DNA of 64,000 nucleotides from Chryseomonas sp014190935 (GCF_014190935.1 NZ_JACHVV010000006.1:62001-126000); one strand, 5' to 3'; positions 33,556-42,407 are shown, counted from the first letter of the stretch. A program made the numbers and translations. The notes: a model not told the origin generated them from the letters alone.

Positions 33556-34446
33556 TTAACCTTCACCGTCCGCGGGCCCCTGCGGCTCTTGCGCAGACCG
33601 CCCACGGAAATCGAACACGCTATCGATCACAGCCAGAATCACCAACAACGGATAGATCAGCTGCCCGAACAGCAGCAGCGTCACGTACAGCCCCACCAGC
33701 CAGAATCCTGCCAGGCGCTTGGCCGCCACCAGCCCGTGCAGCAGGGCGATGCCGGCAAAGGCCAGCGGCACGCTGCACAGCGGAGTCAGCAGGCCAAGCC
33801 CGCTGCCCAGGTTCGGCGCCAGCACCAGCAGGGCCAGGAGGCCGAGCGCGATGGCCGGACGCAGACGCAGGACGCCAAATTCGCGACCGAACCCCTGGGG
33901 GTTGTACAGCGCCGCCTGCCAGTAGCGCCCGAGCATCAGGCACAGCAGGCAGGTGATCTGGAAGAACGCCGCCATCAGGCCGGTCAGCACGGGCAGCAGC
34001 AACTGCTGCAACTGCGCCTGCTTTTCCGGCGGCAACTGCGCCGCGCTCGGGCCCAACACCTGGGGCAGCAACCGGCGGATTTCCTCCGCCAGTTGCGCGA
34101 TGCCCTCGGCATAGACCTGCCCCAGCACCAGGGCGAAAACCAACCCCAGCGGGACACTGGCCAACAACACCCGTGTCCAGGACAGGCTCTGGCGCAAAAT
34201 GGCCGCCAGCAGCGTCGAACCCAGCAACACCAGCACGATGCTGGCATCACCCAGATACAGCCAGAACAGCGCTGGCAGCAGGGCCCAGACCAGCACCCCG
34301 GCCGCCGCGGCGGGTCCCCGGCGCAACAGCACCAGGCTGCCACCAGCAGCGGTCATCCAGTACAGCAGCGGCACGACTGCACCCAGCACCACCACGAGGG
34401 TGGCTTGAGTACGGCCGCGCATGATGAACTCAGCCAGAGGCCGCAT
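33556..34446 (-). CDS. DUF2232 (YybS-like) membrane protein in the ribosomal operon
   Basis: The 296-residue inner-membrane protein has about eight hydrophobic segments. It corresponds to the membrane gene found between rpsR and rplI in Pseudomonas and resembles the DUF2232/YybS family. Its function is not known to me. The middle hydrophilic loop (about residues 125-150, EIRRLLPQVLGPSAAQLPPE) separates two membrane halves, and the C-terminus is polar and cytoplasmic (FRGRSAQEPQGPADGEG). Being inside the ribosomal operon its expression should follow growth rate. Confidence 0.72.
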   Translation of the reverse strand: MRPLAEFIMRGRTQATLVVVLGAVVPLLYWMTAAGGSLVLLRRGPAAAAGVLVWALLPALFWLYLGDASIVLVLLGSTLLAAILRQSLSWTRVLLASVPLGLVFALVLGQVYAEGIAQLAEEIRRLLPQVLGPSAAQLPPEKQAQLQQLLLPVLTGLMAAFFQITCLLCLMLGRYWQAALYNPQGFGREFGVLRLRPAIALGLLALLVLAPNLGSGLGLLTPLCSVPLAFAGIALLHGLVAAKRLAGFWLVGLYVTLLLFGQLIYPLLVILAVIDSVFDFRGRSAQEPQGPADGEG

Positions 34447-34481
34447 GCCGTGTTTATCCGTTATTCGTGATCAGGCGTCGA

Positions 34482-34712
34482 TCAACGACCGTGGCTGTCG
34501 GTGTAGGGCAGCAGGGCCAGGTAACGGGCACGCTTGATGGCGGCGCCCAGCTGACGCTGGTACTTGGCCTTGGTGCCAGTGATACGGCTCGGGACGATCT
34601 TGCCGGTTTCGGAGACGTAGGCCTTCAGGGTGTTGAGATCCTTGTAGTCGATCTCTTTCACGCCTTCGGCGGTGAAACGGCAGAACTTACGACGACGGAA
34701 GAAACGTGCCAT
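34482..34712 (-). CDS. rpsR: 30S ribosomal protein S18
   Basis: S18 is the 76-residue 30S protein that binds as a pair with S6 at the platform. Conserved core: FRRRKFCRF, EIDYKDLNTLKAYV, GKIVPSRITGT, RQLGAAIKRARYLALLPY. It lies 26 bp after rpsF and 35 bp before the DUF2232 gene. Confidence 0.97.
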   Translation of the reverse strand: MARFFRRRKFCRFTAEGVKEIDYKDLNTLKAYVSETGKIVPSRITGTKAKYQRQLGAAIKRARYLALLPYTDSHGR

Positions 34713-34738
34713 GACAATGATTCCTCGCTAGATCCAGA

Positions 34739-35155
34739 TTACTCGGCGCTGTCGGCGTCGTCGGAGTTGCCTTCGGCGGACTCGGACTCGGACTCGGCAG
34801 GACGCTCGCGACGCTCGCGACGCTCGTTGCGGTTTTCTTCGGCCTTGAGCATCTCGGATTGACCGGTGACGGCCTCGTCACGGCGCAGGATCATGTTGCG
34901 GATCACGGCGTCGTTGTAGCGGAAGTTGTCTTCCAGCTCGGCCAGGGCCTTAGCGCTGCACTCGATGTTCATGAGTACATAGTGAGCCTTGTGAACGTTG
35001 TCGATGGCGTAAGCCAGCTGACGACGGCCCCAGTCTTCCAGGCGATGGACTTTGCCACCGTCTTCTTCGATAGCCTTGGTGTAGCGCTCGACCATGCCGC
35101 CCACCTGTTCGCTCTGGTCCGGATGAACCAGGAACACGACTTCGTAATGACGCAT
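34739..35155 (-). CDS. rpsF: 30S ribosomal protein S6
   Basis: S6 is a 138-residue platform protein. Conserved part MRHYEVVFLVHPDQSEQV, HRLEDWGRRQLAYAI, AHYVLMNIE; then a charged tail from about residue 106 (arginine-rich ENRNERRERRER followed by an acidic SESESAEGN run). Acidic C-terminal tails of S6 are targets of glutamate addition by RimK in enterics; here the tail is acidic but not a plain EE end. AAGGAG lies seven bases before the ATG. No priB gene follows, as is usual in Pseudomonas. Confidence 0.97.
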   Translation of the reverse strand: MRHYEVVFLVHPDQSEQVGGMVERYTKAIEEDGGKVHRLEDWGRRQLAYAIDNVHKAHYVLMNIECSAKALAELEDNFRYNDAVIRNMILRRDEAVTGQSEMLKAEENRNERRERRERPAESESESAEGNSDDADSAE

Positions 35156-35220
35156 TTAATGCTCCTTACGGGTTGCAGCCTGCCGCGGAAACGCGGTCAG
35201 ACAAGGAGTGAATAGTTCGG
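35156..35220 (-). promoter_or_regulatory. rpsF leader with possible S6:S18 autoregulatory hairpin
   Basis: On the minus strand the leader contains GACCGCG-TTTC-CGCGGCAGG (stem CCGCG/CGCGG at 35183-35196) about 27 bases ahead of rpsF. Many bacteria carry an S6:S18-binding leader with a conserved CCG element here. The hairpin and CCG are visible but I could not confirm the full motif. Confidence 0.3.
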
Positions 35221-35337
35221 ATGACTTGCCCTGCGGAATGCGGACGCACTCCGGGCAAGGGGCAACATTCTAGAGAAGGGCGCCGGAGGGCGCAACCGCA
35301 GGCATGCCCGGCGCGACCGCCGGACAACCACAGACAC

Positions 35338-35712
35338 TCAGCGTTGCACGTCGGCCAGGGCCTGGCGGATCTTGTTCAGGTCATAGGGCTTGATCAGCAC
35401 CCCGACCCGCGCTTCCATGCCCGGCTCGCGCTCGAAGGCATAACCCGAGGCGACGACGATGCGCAGCGTCGGATCCATCGCCAGGGCGCGCCGGGTCAAC
35501 TCGATGCCGGACATGCCGCCCAGCCCGATATCGGTGAACAGCACATCGTGTTCGCGCTGCGGCAGCAACTCCAGGGCAGCCTCTGCCGAGGCGACAGCCG
35601 TGACCTGATGGTCCAGCTCCTCGATGACTTCGGTGGTCAGCATGCGCAGCGTGGCATCGTCTTCGACGAGCAGCACTCGCAAGCCTACCGGCTCTTGGAT
35701 CTCCTGACTCAC
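35338..35712 (-). CDS. Single-domain response regulator (CheY-like receiver)
   Basis: The 124-residue protein consists of a receiver domain only. The acidic pocket is EDD (residues 17-19), the phospho-acceptor Asp61 (LFTDIG), the switch Ser89 (VVASGYA) and Lys108 (LIKPYD). There is no output domain, so it would act through partner proteins or a phosphorelay. No ATG fits; a GTG at 35712 with AGAGGA nine bases upstream is the best start. It stands between rlmB and rpsF, where P. aeruginosa has no gene as I remember. No kinase gene is nearby. Confidence 0.8.
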   Translation of the reverse strand: MSQEIQEPVGLRVLLVEDDATLRMLTTEVIEELDHQVTAVASAEAALELLPQREHDVLFTDIGLGGMSGIELTRRALAMDPTLRIVVASGYAFEREPGMEARVGVLIKPYDLNKIRQALADVQR

Positions 35713-35842
35713 GCGGGCATCCTCTTGTTGACAGGTCTCGCTCCGGGCTTTCCCGGGGCGAGGCCGGTATTCTGCGCACTGCAGCGCGATTCGTATAGTG
35801 CGATACGCACTGCGTAGGTACCCAGACGTTTCCTGGCGTGGG

Positions 35843-36595
35843 CTACCGCGGCGCAGAGGCGCGTCTTTGACGCACGGCCTCGAACAGGCAGACCCCGGTC
35901 GCCACCGAGACATTGAGACTGCTGACGCTGCCAGCCATGGGCAGTCGGGCCAGATGATCGCAATGCTCGCGGGTCAGCCGGCGCATGCCCTTGCCCTCGG
36001 CGCCCATGACCACCACGGTCGGTCCACTCATGTCGACGTCGTAGATCTCCTGGGTCGCCTCACCGGCGGTACCGACGATCCACAGGCCGCGCTTCTGCAG
36101 CTTTTCCAGGGTCCGCGCCAGGTTGGTGACAGCCACCAGCGGCAACACCTCGGCAGCACCACAGGCCACCTTGCGCACCACGGCGGTCAGGGTAGCCGAC
36201 TTGTCCTTGGGCACGATGACCGCCAGGGCCCCGGCCGCGTCGGCGCTGCGCAGGCAGGCACCGAGGTTGTGCGGATCGGTCACGCCATCGAGCACCAGCA
36301 GCAGCGGCGGTCCTTCGGCCCGGTCGAGCAACTCCTCGAGCATGGCCTCGCCCCAGACCTGACTCGGGCTGACCTGGGCCACCACGCCCTGATGCACACC
36401 CTCGGCCAGCTCGTCGAGCAAGGCCCGCGGCTTGCTTTCCACCGCCAGACGCTGACCGGCGGCCAGCTCCAGCAGGGCATCGACCCGCGGCTCACGCCGC
36501 CCTTCGGCGATCCAGAGCTGCTTCACCCGCCGCGGATGGAAGCGCAGCAGCGCTTCCACGGCGTGGATACCGTAGACGGTTTCCAGCTGGCTCAT
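35843..36595 (-). CDS. rlmB: 23S rRNA (guanosine-2'-O-)-methyltransferase
   Basis: RlmB methylates the ribose of G2251 (E. coli numbering) in 23S rRNA. The 250-residue SPOUT methyltransferase has an N-terminal substrate-binding domain (ETVYGIHAVEALLR) and the knotted domain motifs DPHNLGACLRSADAAG, VVMGAEGKGMRRL and SLNVSVATGVCLFE. Its ATG overlaps the rnr stop by four bases, so the two are coupled. Confidence 0.95.
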   Translation of the reverse strand: MSQLETVYGIHAVEALLRFHPRRVKQLWIAEGRREPRVDALLELAAGQRLAVESKPRALLDELAEGVHQGVVAQVSPSQVWGEAMLEELLDRAEGPPLLLVLDGVTDPHNLGACLRSADAAGALAVIVPKDKSATLTAVVRKVACGAAEVLPLVAVTNLARTLEKLQKRGLWIVGTAGEATQEIYDVDMSGPTVVVMGAEGKGMRRLTREHCDHLARLPMAGSVSSLNVSVATGVCLFEAVRQRRASAPR

Positions 36596-39500
36596 GCGTT
36601 ATCCTTGGGGCGCGACTGACCCTTGCGATGAGGCTTCTTGGCCTTGGTCCGGCTCTTGGCCGCGGCCTGAGCCTGACCTTCGGCCTTGGGCTTGCCCGCC
36701 GATTTCTTCTTGGCGGCAGCAGCCTTGGCCTTCTTGACCTTGGCTTCCACCGCCGCTGCGCCTTCGGCAGCCGAGCCCTTACCCTGACGCGCTGGCGCCG
36801 TACGGGTCTTGGCCGTATCGCTGGCCTTGCCCTTGTCGGTACTACCCTTGGCTTTGCCATTGGCCTTACCTTGGGTTTTGGGCTTGCCGCCCTCGACCTT
36901 GGCTTCGGCCAGCAGAGCCTGTTTCACCGCACGACTACGCTTGACGTCGGTATTACCGAGCAATTGATCGTCCTGCTTCGACGCCTTCGGCGAAGTCGCC
37001 TCAACCGAGGCTGGCACAGGCGCACTGGCATCCTGCGGCTGTTCCGCAGAGGCCGCGCGCCGACGATCACTGCGCGAGCGACGCGGTTCAGGCTCCGGCT
37101 CTGGCGAAACGCTTGCAGGCGTTGCCTCGACCGCTGCGGCGACACCTTGCTCCTGCGCGGGCGCATCACGACGACGACCGTTACGCGAGCGGCGGGATTC
37201 ACGCTCCGGCTCCGGCGAAACGGCGTCAGCCGAAGTCTCGGCAATCGGGACGACGCTTGATTCTGGCGACGACCTTCCACGCCGACGGCCGCTACGCGAG
37301 CGGCGGGGCTCACGTTCCGCCTCCGGCGCGACGGCCTCAGCCTGGGGCTCGGCGACCGGGACAGCACCTGTCTCCTGCACTGGCGCTGGCGCACCGCGAC
37401 GACGGTTGTCACGCTTATTGCGCGGCTCGCGCTCTTCACGCACGCGGGGCGCCCCGGCACTGGCCGGCAGCACGAAGTCGATCTTGCGCTCGTCCAGGTC
37501 GACGCGAGCCACCACCACCTCGAGCGGATCGCCGAGGCGATAGCTGCGACCGCTGCGCTCGCCGGAGAGGCGATGGTGGACGCTGTCGAAGTGGTAGTAG
37601 TCATCGGGCAGCGCGGTGACATGCACCAGGCCCTCGACGAACACCTCGGACAACTCGACGAACAGGCCGAAGCCGGTCACCGCGGTGATGACGCCGGCAA
37701 AGGTCTCGCCGACGCGATCCTTCATGAACTCGCACTTGAGCCAGTTGGAGACGTCCCGCGTGGCTTCGTCGGCGCGGCGCTCGGTCATGGAGCACTGCTC
37801 GCCGAGCTGATCCAGGCGCAATTCGTCGTAGGGATAGATGCGCGCCTTGGCCATGCTCGTCGCGCCTGCGCGCTTGACGTGCTTGGTCTCCAGCTTGGAG
37901 CGGATGACGCTGCGGATCGCCCGATGCACCAGCAGATCCGGATAGCGCCGGATCGGCGAGGTGAAATGGGTATAGGCCTCGTAGTTGAGACCGAAGTGAC
38001 CGTTGTTGTCCGGGCTGTAGACCGCCTGGCTCAGCGACCTGAGCATCACCGTCTGGATCAGGCGGAAGTCCGGCCGCTCGCGGATCTGCTGCAGCAGCGC
38101 CTGGTAGTCAGACGGCACCGGATTGGCCTTGCCCTTGGTCAGCGACAGCCCCATCTCGCCGAGGAACTGCCGCAGATTGGTCTGCTTTTCCAGGGGTGGC
38201 GCATCGTGTACCCGGTAAAGGGCTGGCACCTTGTGCTTCTCGAGGAACTTGGCGGTGGCCACGTTGGCGCACAGCATGCATTCCTCGATCAGCTTGTGGG
38301 CATCGTTGCGCTGGGTCGGGCGGATCTCGGAGATCTTGCGGTCGGCGCCAAAGACGATGCGGGTGTCCTGGGTGTCGAAATCGATGGCCCCGCGGACGTG
38401 ACGGGCAGCCAGCAGCACCTTGTACAGGCTGTAGAGCTGCTCCAGGTGCGGCACCACCTCGCCGAGCTGCTTGCGCAACTGCTTGCCTTCGGCCGACTTG
38501 GGCTGCTCCAGCACCGTGGAGACCTTATTGTAGGTCAGGCGCGCGTGGGAATGGATGACCGCTTCGTAGAACTGGTAGCCGGTCATGCGCCCGGAAGCGG
38601 CAATGGTCATCTCGCAGACCATGGCCAGGCGATCCACCTGGGGATTGAGCGAGCAGAGCCCGTTGGACAGCGCCTCGGGCAGCATGGGGATCACGCGCTC
38701 GGGGAAATACACCGAGTTGCCGCGCTTCTCCGCCTCGGCGTCCAGCGCCGAGCCGACCTTGACGTAGTGGGAGACGTCGGCGATGGCGACGTAGAGCCGC
38801 CAGCCCCCGGATTTCTTGGCTTCGGCATAGACGGCATCGTCGAAGTCGCGGGCGTCTTCGCCATCGATGGTCACGAAGGGCAACTGGCGCAGGTCGATGC
38901 GCTTCTGTTTGTCCTTTTCTTCCACCTCGGGCTTGAGCTTGGCGGCTTCCTTCTCGACGGCCTTGGGCCATTCGTTGGGGATGTCGTAGCTGCGCAGCGC
39001 CACCTCGATCTCCATGCCCGGCGCCATGTAGTCGCCGAGGATCTCGACCACTTCGCCCTGGGCCTGCCGGAAGGTGGTGGGCCACTCGTCGATGCGCACC
39101 TGCACGAACTGGCCGTGAGCGGCGCCGCCGTGCTTGCCTTCGGGCACCAGCACCTGCTGGCCGATCTTGGGATTGTCCGGCACCACGTAGGCCAGGCCGC
39201 TCTCCTGGAAGAAGCGACCGACCAGGGATTCGTGCGCCCGGGTGACCACCTCGACCAGGCCGCCTTCGCGACGACCGCGCCGATCGTGGCCGGCGACCCG
39301 CGCCAGGGCGATGTCCCCGTCGAACACCAGGCGCATCTGCGCCGGGCTGAGGAAGAGGTCGTCGCTACCGTCGTCGGGGATCAGGAAGCCGAAGCCATCA
39401 CGATGGCCGGCGATGCGTCCGCGCACCAGATCCAGCTTGTCGATGGGCGCATAGGCACCGCGGCGGGTGTAGATCACCTGACCGTCGCGCTCCATGGCGC

Positions 39501-39690
39501 GCATGCGCCGCCGCAGGGCTTCGAGCTGGTCTTCGGTGACGAGACCGAATTCCTCGGCCAGCTGCGGCCGGGTGGCCGGGGCGCCGCGATCGGCAAGATG
39601 AGCCAGAATGAGTTCGCGACTCGGAATGGGGTTATCGTACTTTTCCGCTTCCCGGGCGGCCTCGGGATCGAGGGATTGCCAATCGGCCAT
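36592..39690 (-). CDS. rnr: Ribonuclease R with an unusually long C-terminal tail
   Basis: RNase R is a processive 3'-5' exoribonuclease for structured RNA. The 1032-residue protein has an N-terminal helix-turn-helix, cold-shock domains, the RNB catalytic domain (TIDGEDARDFDDAV with the metal Asp residues) and an S1 domain (GETFAGVITAVTGFGLFVELSE). After residue about 742 follows a tail of some 290 residues. It has three 37-38-residue repeats centred on RRSRSGRRR, RRSRNGRRR and RRSRSDRRR (DNA about 37057-37335), then a lysine/alanine-rich end. P. aeruginosa RNase R is about 907 residues as I recall, so this tail is longer. The tail may bind RNA or ribosomes. Confidence 0.95.
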   Translation of the reverse strand: MADWQSLDPEAAREAEKYDNPIPSRELILAHLADRGAPATRPQLAEEFGLVTEDQLEALRRRMRAMERDGQVIYTRRGAYAPIDKLDLVRGRIAGHRDGFGFLIPDDGSDDLFLSPAQMRLVFDGDIALARVAGHDRRGRREGGLVEVVTRAHESLVGRFFQESGLAYVVPDNPKIGQQVLVPEGKHGGAAHGQFVQVRIDEWPTTFRQAQGEVVEILGDYMAPGMEIEVALRSYDIPNEWPKAVEKEAAKLKPEVEEKDKQKRIDLRQLPFVTIDGEDARDFDDAVYAEAKKSGGWRLYVAIADVSHYVKVGSALDAEAEKRGNSVYFPERVIPMLPEALSNGLCSLNPQVDRLAMVCEMTIAASGRMTGYQFYEAVIHSHARLTYNKVSTVLEQPKSAEGKQLRKQLGEVVPHLEQLYSLYKVLLAARHVRGAIDFDTQDTRIVFGADRKISEIRPTQRNDAHKLIEECMLCANVATAKFLEKHKVPALYRVHDAPPLEKQTNLRQFLGEMGLSLTKGKANPVPSDYQALLQQIRERPDFRLIQTVMLRSLSQAVYSPDNNGHFGLNYEAYTHFTSPIRRYPDLLVHRAIRSVIRSKLETKHVKRAGATSMAKARIYPYDELRLDQLGEQCSMTERRADEATRDVSNWLKCEFMKDRVGETFAGVITAVTGFGLFVELSEVFVEGLVHVTALPDDYYHFDSVHHRLSGERSGRSYRLGDPLEVVVARVDLDERKIDFVLPASAGAPRVREEREPRNKRDNRRRGAPAPVQETGAVPVAEPQAEAVAPEAEREPRRSRSGRRRGRSSPESSVVPIAETSADAVSPEPERESRRSRNGRRRDAPAQEQGVAAAVEATPASVSPEPEPEPRRSRSDRRRAASAEQPQDASAPVPASVEATSPKASKQDDQLLGNTDVKRSRAVKQALLAEAKVEGGKPKTQGKANGKAKGSTDKGKASDTAKTRTAPARQGKGSAAEGAAAVEAKVKKAKAAAAKKKSAGKPKAEGQAQAAAKSRTKAKKPHRKGQSRPKDNA

Positions 39691-39811
39691 CAGTCTGGGG
39701 TTACCTTCTAAGTCTGGGTTCGGTAGGAACTGCCATAAAGCCTATTGAAACGTGAAAACCGCGCAATAGTTAGCCTGGCATGCTCAATAAAAATATTTTT
39801 CACAGCAGGGG

Positions 39812-39840
39812 TTTACAAGCAAACGCCCCCTGAGTAAAGT
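39812..39840 (+). promoter_or_regulatory. Promoter of the tRNA-Leu genes
   Basis: TTTACA, exactly 17 bases, TAAAGT, followed by a GC-rich discriminator (GCCGCCCC) of the kind found at stringently controlled stable-RNA promoters. The tRNA starts 60 bp after the -10 box. It lies in an AT-rich gap between rnr and the tRNA. Confidence 0.7.
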
Positions 39841-39900
39841 GCCGCCCCACGACGTCGGGAGCAATCACGACGCCGGAGATGAGCAATCATCGCCTTGAGT

Positions 39901-39987
39901 GCCCAGGTGGCGGAATTGGTAGACGCACTAGGTTCAGGTCCTAGCGGTGGCAACACCGTGGAAGTTCGAGTCTTCTCCTGGGCACCA
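39901..39987 (+). tRNA. tRNA-Leu (anticodon CAG), copy 1
   Basis: The 87-base gene including the encoded CCA has acceptor GCCCAGG paired with CCTGGGC, anticodon stem CTAGG/CCTAG with loop TTCAGGT (anticodon CAG, reading CUG), a class II variable arm, and the T-arm with GTTCGAGTC. CUG is the main Leu codon in this GC-rich genome. Confidence 0.97.
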
Positions 39988-40023
39988 CTCATTATAGTCG
40001 ATCGATTTGCAGATCGGTCGACG

Positions 40024-40048
40024 AAAAGCCGGCGCTAGCCGGTTTTTT
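40024..40048 (+). terminator. Terminator after tRNA-Leu copy 1
   Basis: Within AAAAGCCGGCGCTAGCCGG a CCGGC/GCCGG stem is followed by TTTTTTAA. It lies about 38 bp past the first tRNA, so each tRNA copy has its own terminator. Confidence 0.7.
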
Positions 40049-40099
40049 AATCCTGAAACCCGCAAGGGTGACGGGAAGCGATCAGAAGTCGCACTGCAG

Positions 40100-40186
40100 G
40101 CCCAGGTGGCGGAATTGGTAGACGCACTAGGTTCAGGTCCTAGCGGTGGCAACACCGTGGAAGTTCGAGTCTTCTCCTGGGCACCA
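40100..40186 (+). tRNA. tRNA-Leu (anticodon CAG), copy 2
   Basis: Base-for-base identical to copy 1 from GCCCAGG to the CCA, 199 bp downstream. The intervening spacer carries a terminator, so either readthrough or a separate start must supply this copy. Confidence 0.97.
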
Positions 40187-40221
40187 ATACCAAGCGGACG
40201 ATCCCAGATCGGACGCAACAG

Positions 40222-40247
40222 AAAAAACCGGCTTCGGCCGGTTTTTT
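40222..40247. terminator. Terminator after tRNA-Leu copy 2
   Basis: AAAAAACCGGC-TTCG-GCCGGTTTTTT: a perfect stem with a stable TTCG loop and flanking A/T runs, able to stop the tRNA transcript and the convergent chemoreceptor gene. Confidence 0.92.
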
Positions 40248-40274
40248 CTTGCCCGCGAAAAGGCGCGGGCCTCC

Positions 40275-42209
40275 CTACGCCTTGAATTGCCCCAGGCTGC
40301 CGCGCAGCTGAGCGGCCAGTTCCGCCAGGGTACGACTGCTGTCCGCGGTCGCCGCCACCGACTCGGCTGCACGCAGCGCCTCGCCATGGATGACCTCGAC
40401 CCGCTGGCGCACCGCTGCGGCGCCCGCCGCCTGACGCTGGGCCGCCTGGGCAGCCGTGCTCATGCTGGCATGCACCTGATCCACCGCGCGGTGGACATCC
40501 TGCTGGATGCGCTTGCTGTCGCGCAGCACGGCCAGCCCGCTGCTGGCCTGCTGGCGCGCCTCGCCTATGGCAGCGACGGCCTCGCGCGCCCCTTCCTGCA
40601 GTCCGGCGATGTGCGTCCGGATGCTGCCGGTGGATTCCTGGGTCTTGCTGGCCAGCGCCCGCACCTCGTCGGCGACCACCGCGAAGCCACGCCCGCTCTC
40701 GCCGGCCCGGGCCGCCTCGATGGCCGCATTGAGCGCCAGCAGATTGGTCTGCTCGGCGATCCCGCGGATCACGTCCAGCACCACCTCGATCTGCTCGCTT
40801 TGCGCGGCCAGCCGTTCGATCACCTGGGCCCCCGATTCGACCTGGGTCACCAGCCCCTCGATACCCTCGGCCACCTCGGTGGCGATGCGGGCATTGCTTT
40901 GGGCAGAGCTGCGGATGGCTTCCACCTGCTGCAGGGCGCCCTGCATGGCCAGACTTTCGCCCTCGGCCTCCGCGGCGATGCCGGACAGGGCCTCCAGGCT
41001 GCGGGCCACCTCTTCGCGCTGACGCAGCGCGGCCGCTTCGGCGGTGGCGCTGCTGCCGGCCAGGCCGCGGATTTCCTCGCCGGTGCGGGCAGCGACGCCA
41101 TGGGCCTCGCCCACCAGCGGCTGCAACTTGGCCAGGAAGCGATCGACCGCCCCACCCAGCGCCTGGATCTCATCGCCCTGCCCCAGCTGCAGGCGGCGGG
41201 TCAGATCGCCCTCCCCGGCCGCCAGATCGTCCAGCGCCCGCTGCAGCACGCCGATCCGGCGCAGCACCCGTCGCCCCAGCACCAGCGCCACGGCCACGAC
41301 CATCACCACGCCAACCCCGATCAGCCCCAGGGCGATCTGCCAGCGCAGCGCGCCCGCCAGGACGGCAACCGTTTCACCGGCATTGCGACTCATGGCCAGG
41401 GCGGCCTGACGGGTACCTTCCAGACGTGTCGCCAGGGTCGCGGCACTGCCCTTGGCGGCGGCCGTCACGCTGCTGGAGACCAGACCGCCGGCGTCATCGA
41501 TCAGGGTCTTGAAGCCCTGATCCAGGGCTGCGCCGGTACGCTCGATGACCTGGGTGGAAAAGCCCACCACCACCTTGCCGATTTCCACGCCGTTGGGACT
41601 GATGGAGGCATCCACACGATAGACCGAGGGATCCCGGGTCGCGGCATCCAGCACCTTGGCCAGGGCGCCCTCGCCCTGCCCCATGGCGAGCAGGCGCGCC
41701 ACGCGCTCGTCCTGACGATTGAGGTAGCGGGTCAGATTCTGGCCCTGGGCATCCTGGAAGACCACGAACAGCACCTCGGGATTGCCCTGCGCCCGGCGCG
41801 CCAGGTCGGACAGCGCCGGGACATCGGCATCCCACATCGCCTTGGGCGCCACGCCCGCCAGCAACTCGGCCAGATTCTGCGCATTGCTCTTGAGGGTAGC
41901 GGTCAGGGTCTCACCCACCTGCTGCCGCTCGCGCGCCAGGCGTTGTGCAAGCCCCTCGGCCAGCCGCGTGCGGGTCTGCCCGGCCAGCTCGGCAAGACTG
42001 CCATCCACCTCGCCCCCGGCCTGGCGCAGGGTATCGGCGAGCTGCTCGGATTCACCGGACAGGCGCGCGGCCAGACCGGACTGCAACCCCTTCACCGCCT
42101 CCTGGGTCAGCCAGAGCGCCAGGCCCACCTGGAGAACGACGGCGAGCAACAGACTGATGAATACCGGCAACAACAGGCGGCTGCGCAGCAGCGACAAGAG
42201 AAACGACAT
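40275..42209 (-). CDS. Methyl-accepting chemotaxis protein
   Basis: The 644-residue inner-membrane chemoreceptor starts at 42209 (MSFLLSLLRSRLLLP). An N-terminal span at residues 5-35, a roughly 285-residue periplasmic sensing region, a second span (about 325-345, ALGLIGVGVVMVVAVALVLG), a HAMP region, and the signalling hairpin with the invariant tip EQTNLLALNAAIEAARAGE...FAVVADEVRALA. There is no C-terminal CheR-tethering pentapeptide. The sensing domain is helix-rich and shows no small-molecule-binding family I recognise, so the ligand is unknown. Confidence 0.92.
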   Translation of the reverse strand: MSFLLSLLRSRLLLPVFISLLLAVVLQVGLALWLTQEAVKGLQSGLAARLSGESEQLADTLRQAGGEVDGSLAELAGQTRTRLAEGLAQRLARERQQVGETLTATLKSNAQNLAELLAGVAPKAMWDADVPALSDLARRAQGNPEVLFVVFQDAQGQNLTRYLNRQDERVARLLAMGQGEGALAKVLDAATRDPSVYRVDASISPNGVEIGKVVVGFSTQVIERTGAALDQGFKTLIDDAGGLVSSSVTAAAKGSAATLATRLEGTRQAALAMSRNAGETVAVLAGALRWQIALGLIGVGVVMVVAVALVLGRRVLRRIGVLQRALDDLAAGEGDLTRRLQLGQGDEIQALGGAVDRFLAKLQPLVGEAHGVAARTGEEIRGLAGSSATAEAAALRQREEVARSLEALSGIAAEAEGESLAMQGALQQVEAIRSSAQSNARIATEVAEGIEGLVTQVESGAQVIERLAAQSEQIEVVLDVIRGIAEQTNLLALNAAIEAARAGESGRGFAVVADEVRALASKTQESTGSIRTHIAGLQEGAREAVAAIGEARQQASSGLAVLRDSKRIQQDVHRAVDQVHASMSTAAQAAQRQAAGAAAVRQRVEVIHGEALRAAESVAATADSSRTLAELAAQLRGSLGQFKA

Positions 42210-42360
42210 GGGGGTCTCCAGCGGCGAGGGACATTTACAGGCTGTCGGCCAACTCGGGAAGAGCTGGAGCCTCAGCGATAAATAGTCATAGCAATATGCT
42301 GGCCATTTCGGACCAGCGGCCGTCTCCGGCCTACCAGCGTCTCTCGCACCCCGAAAACAG

Positions 42361-42385
42361 AAAAGCCCCGCAAGGCGGGGCTTTT
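42361..42385. terminator. Terminator after purA
   Basis: AAAAGCCCCGC-AAG-GCGGGGCTTTT, 11-bp stem with A/T flanks, 23 bp past the purA stop on the minus strand. It ends the long hfq-purA transcription unit. Confidence 0.88.
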
Positions 42386-42407
42386 CTGGCTGCATCCTTT
42401 TAGCGCA

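Noticed and set aside
40146..42281. A 711-codon open frame on the plus strand beginning inside the second tRNA-Leu
   Set aside because: It is the complement of the chemoreceptor gene and shows only low-complexity Gln/His/Gly-rich sequence; the chemoreceptor signalling motif on the other strand is decisive.
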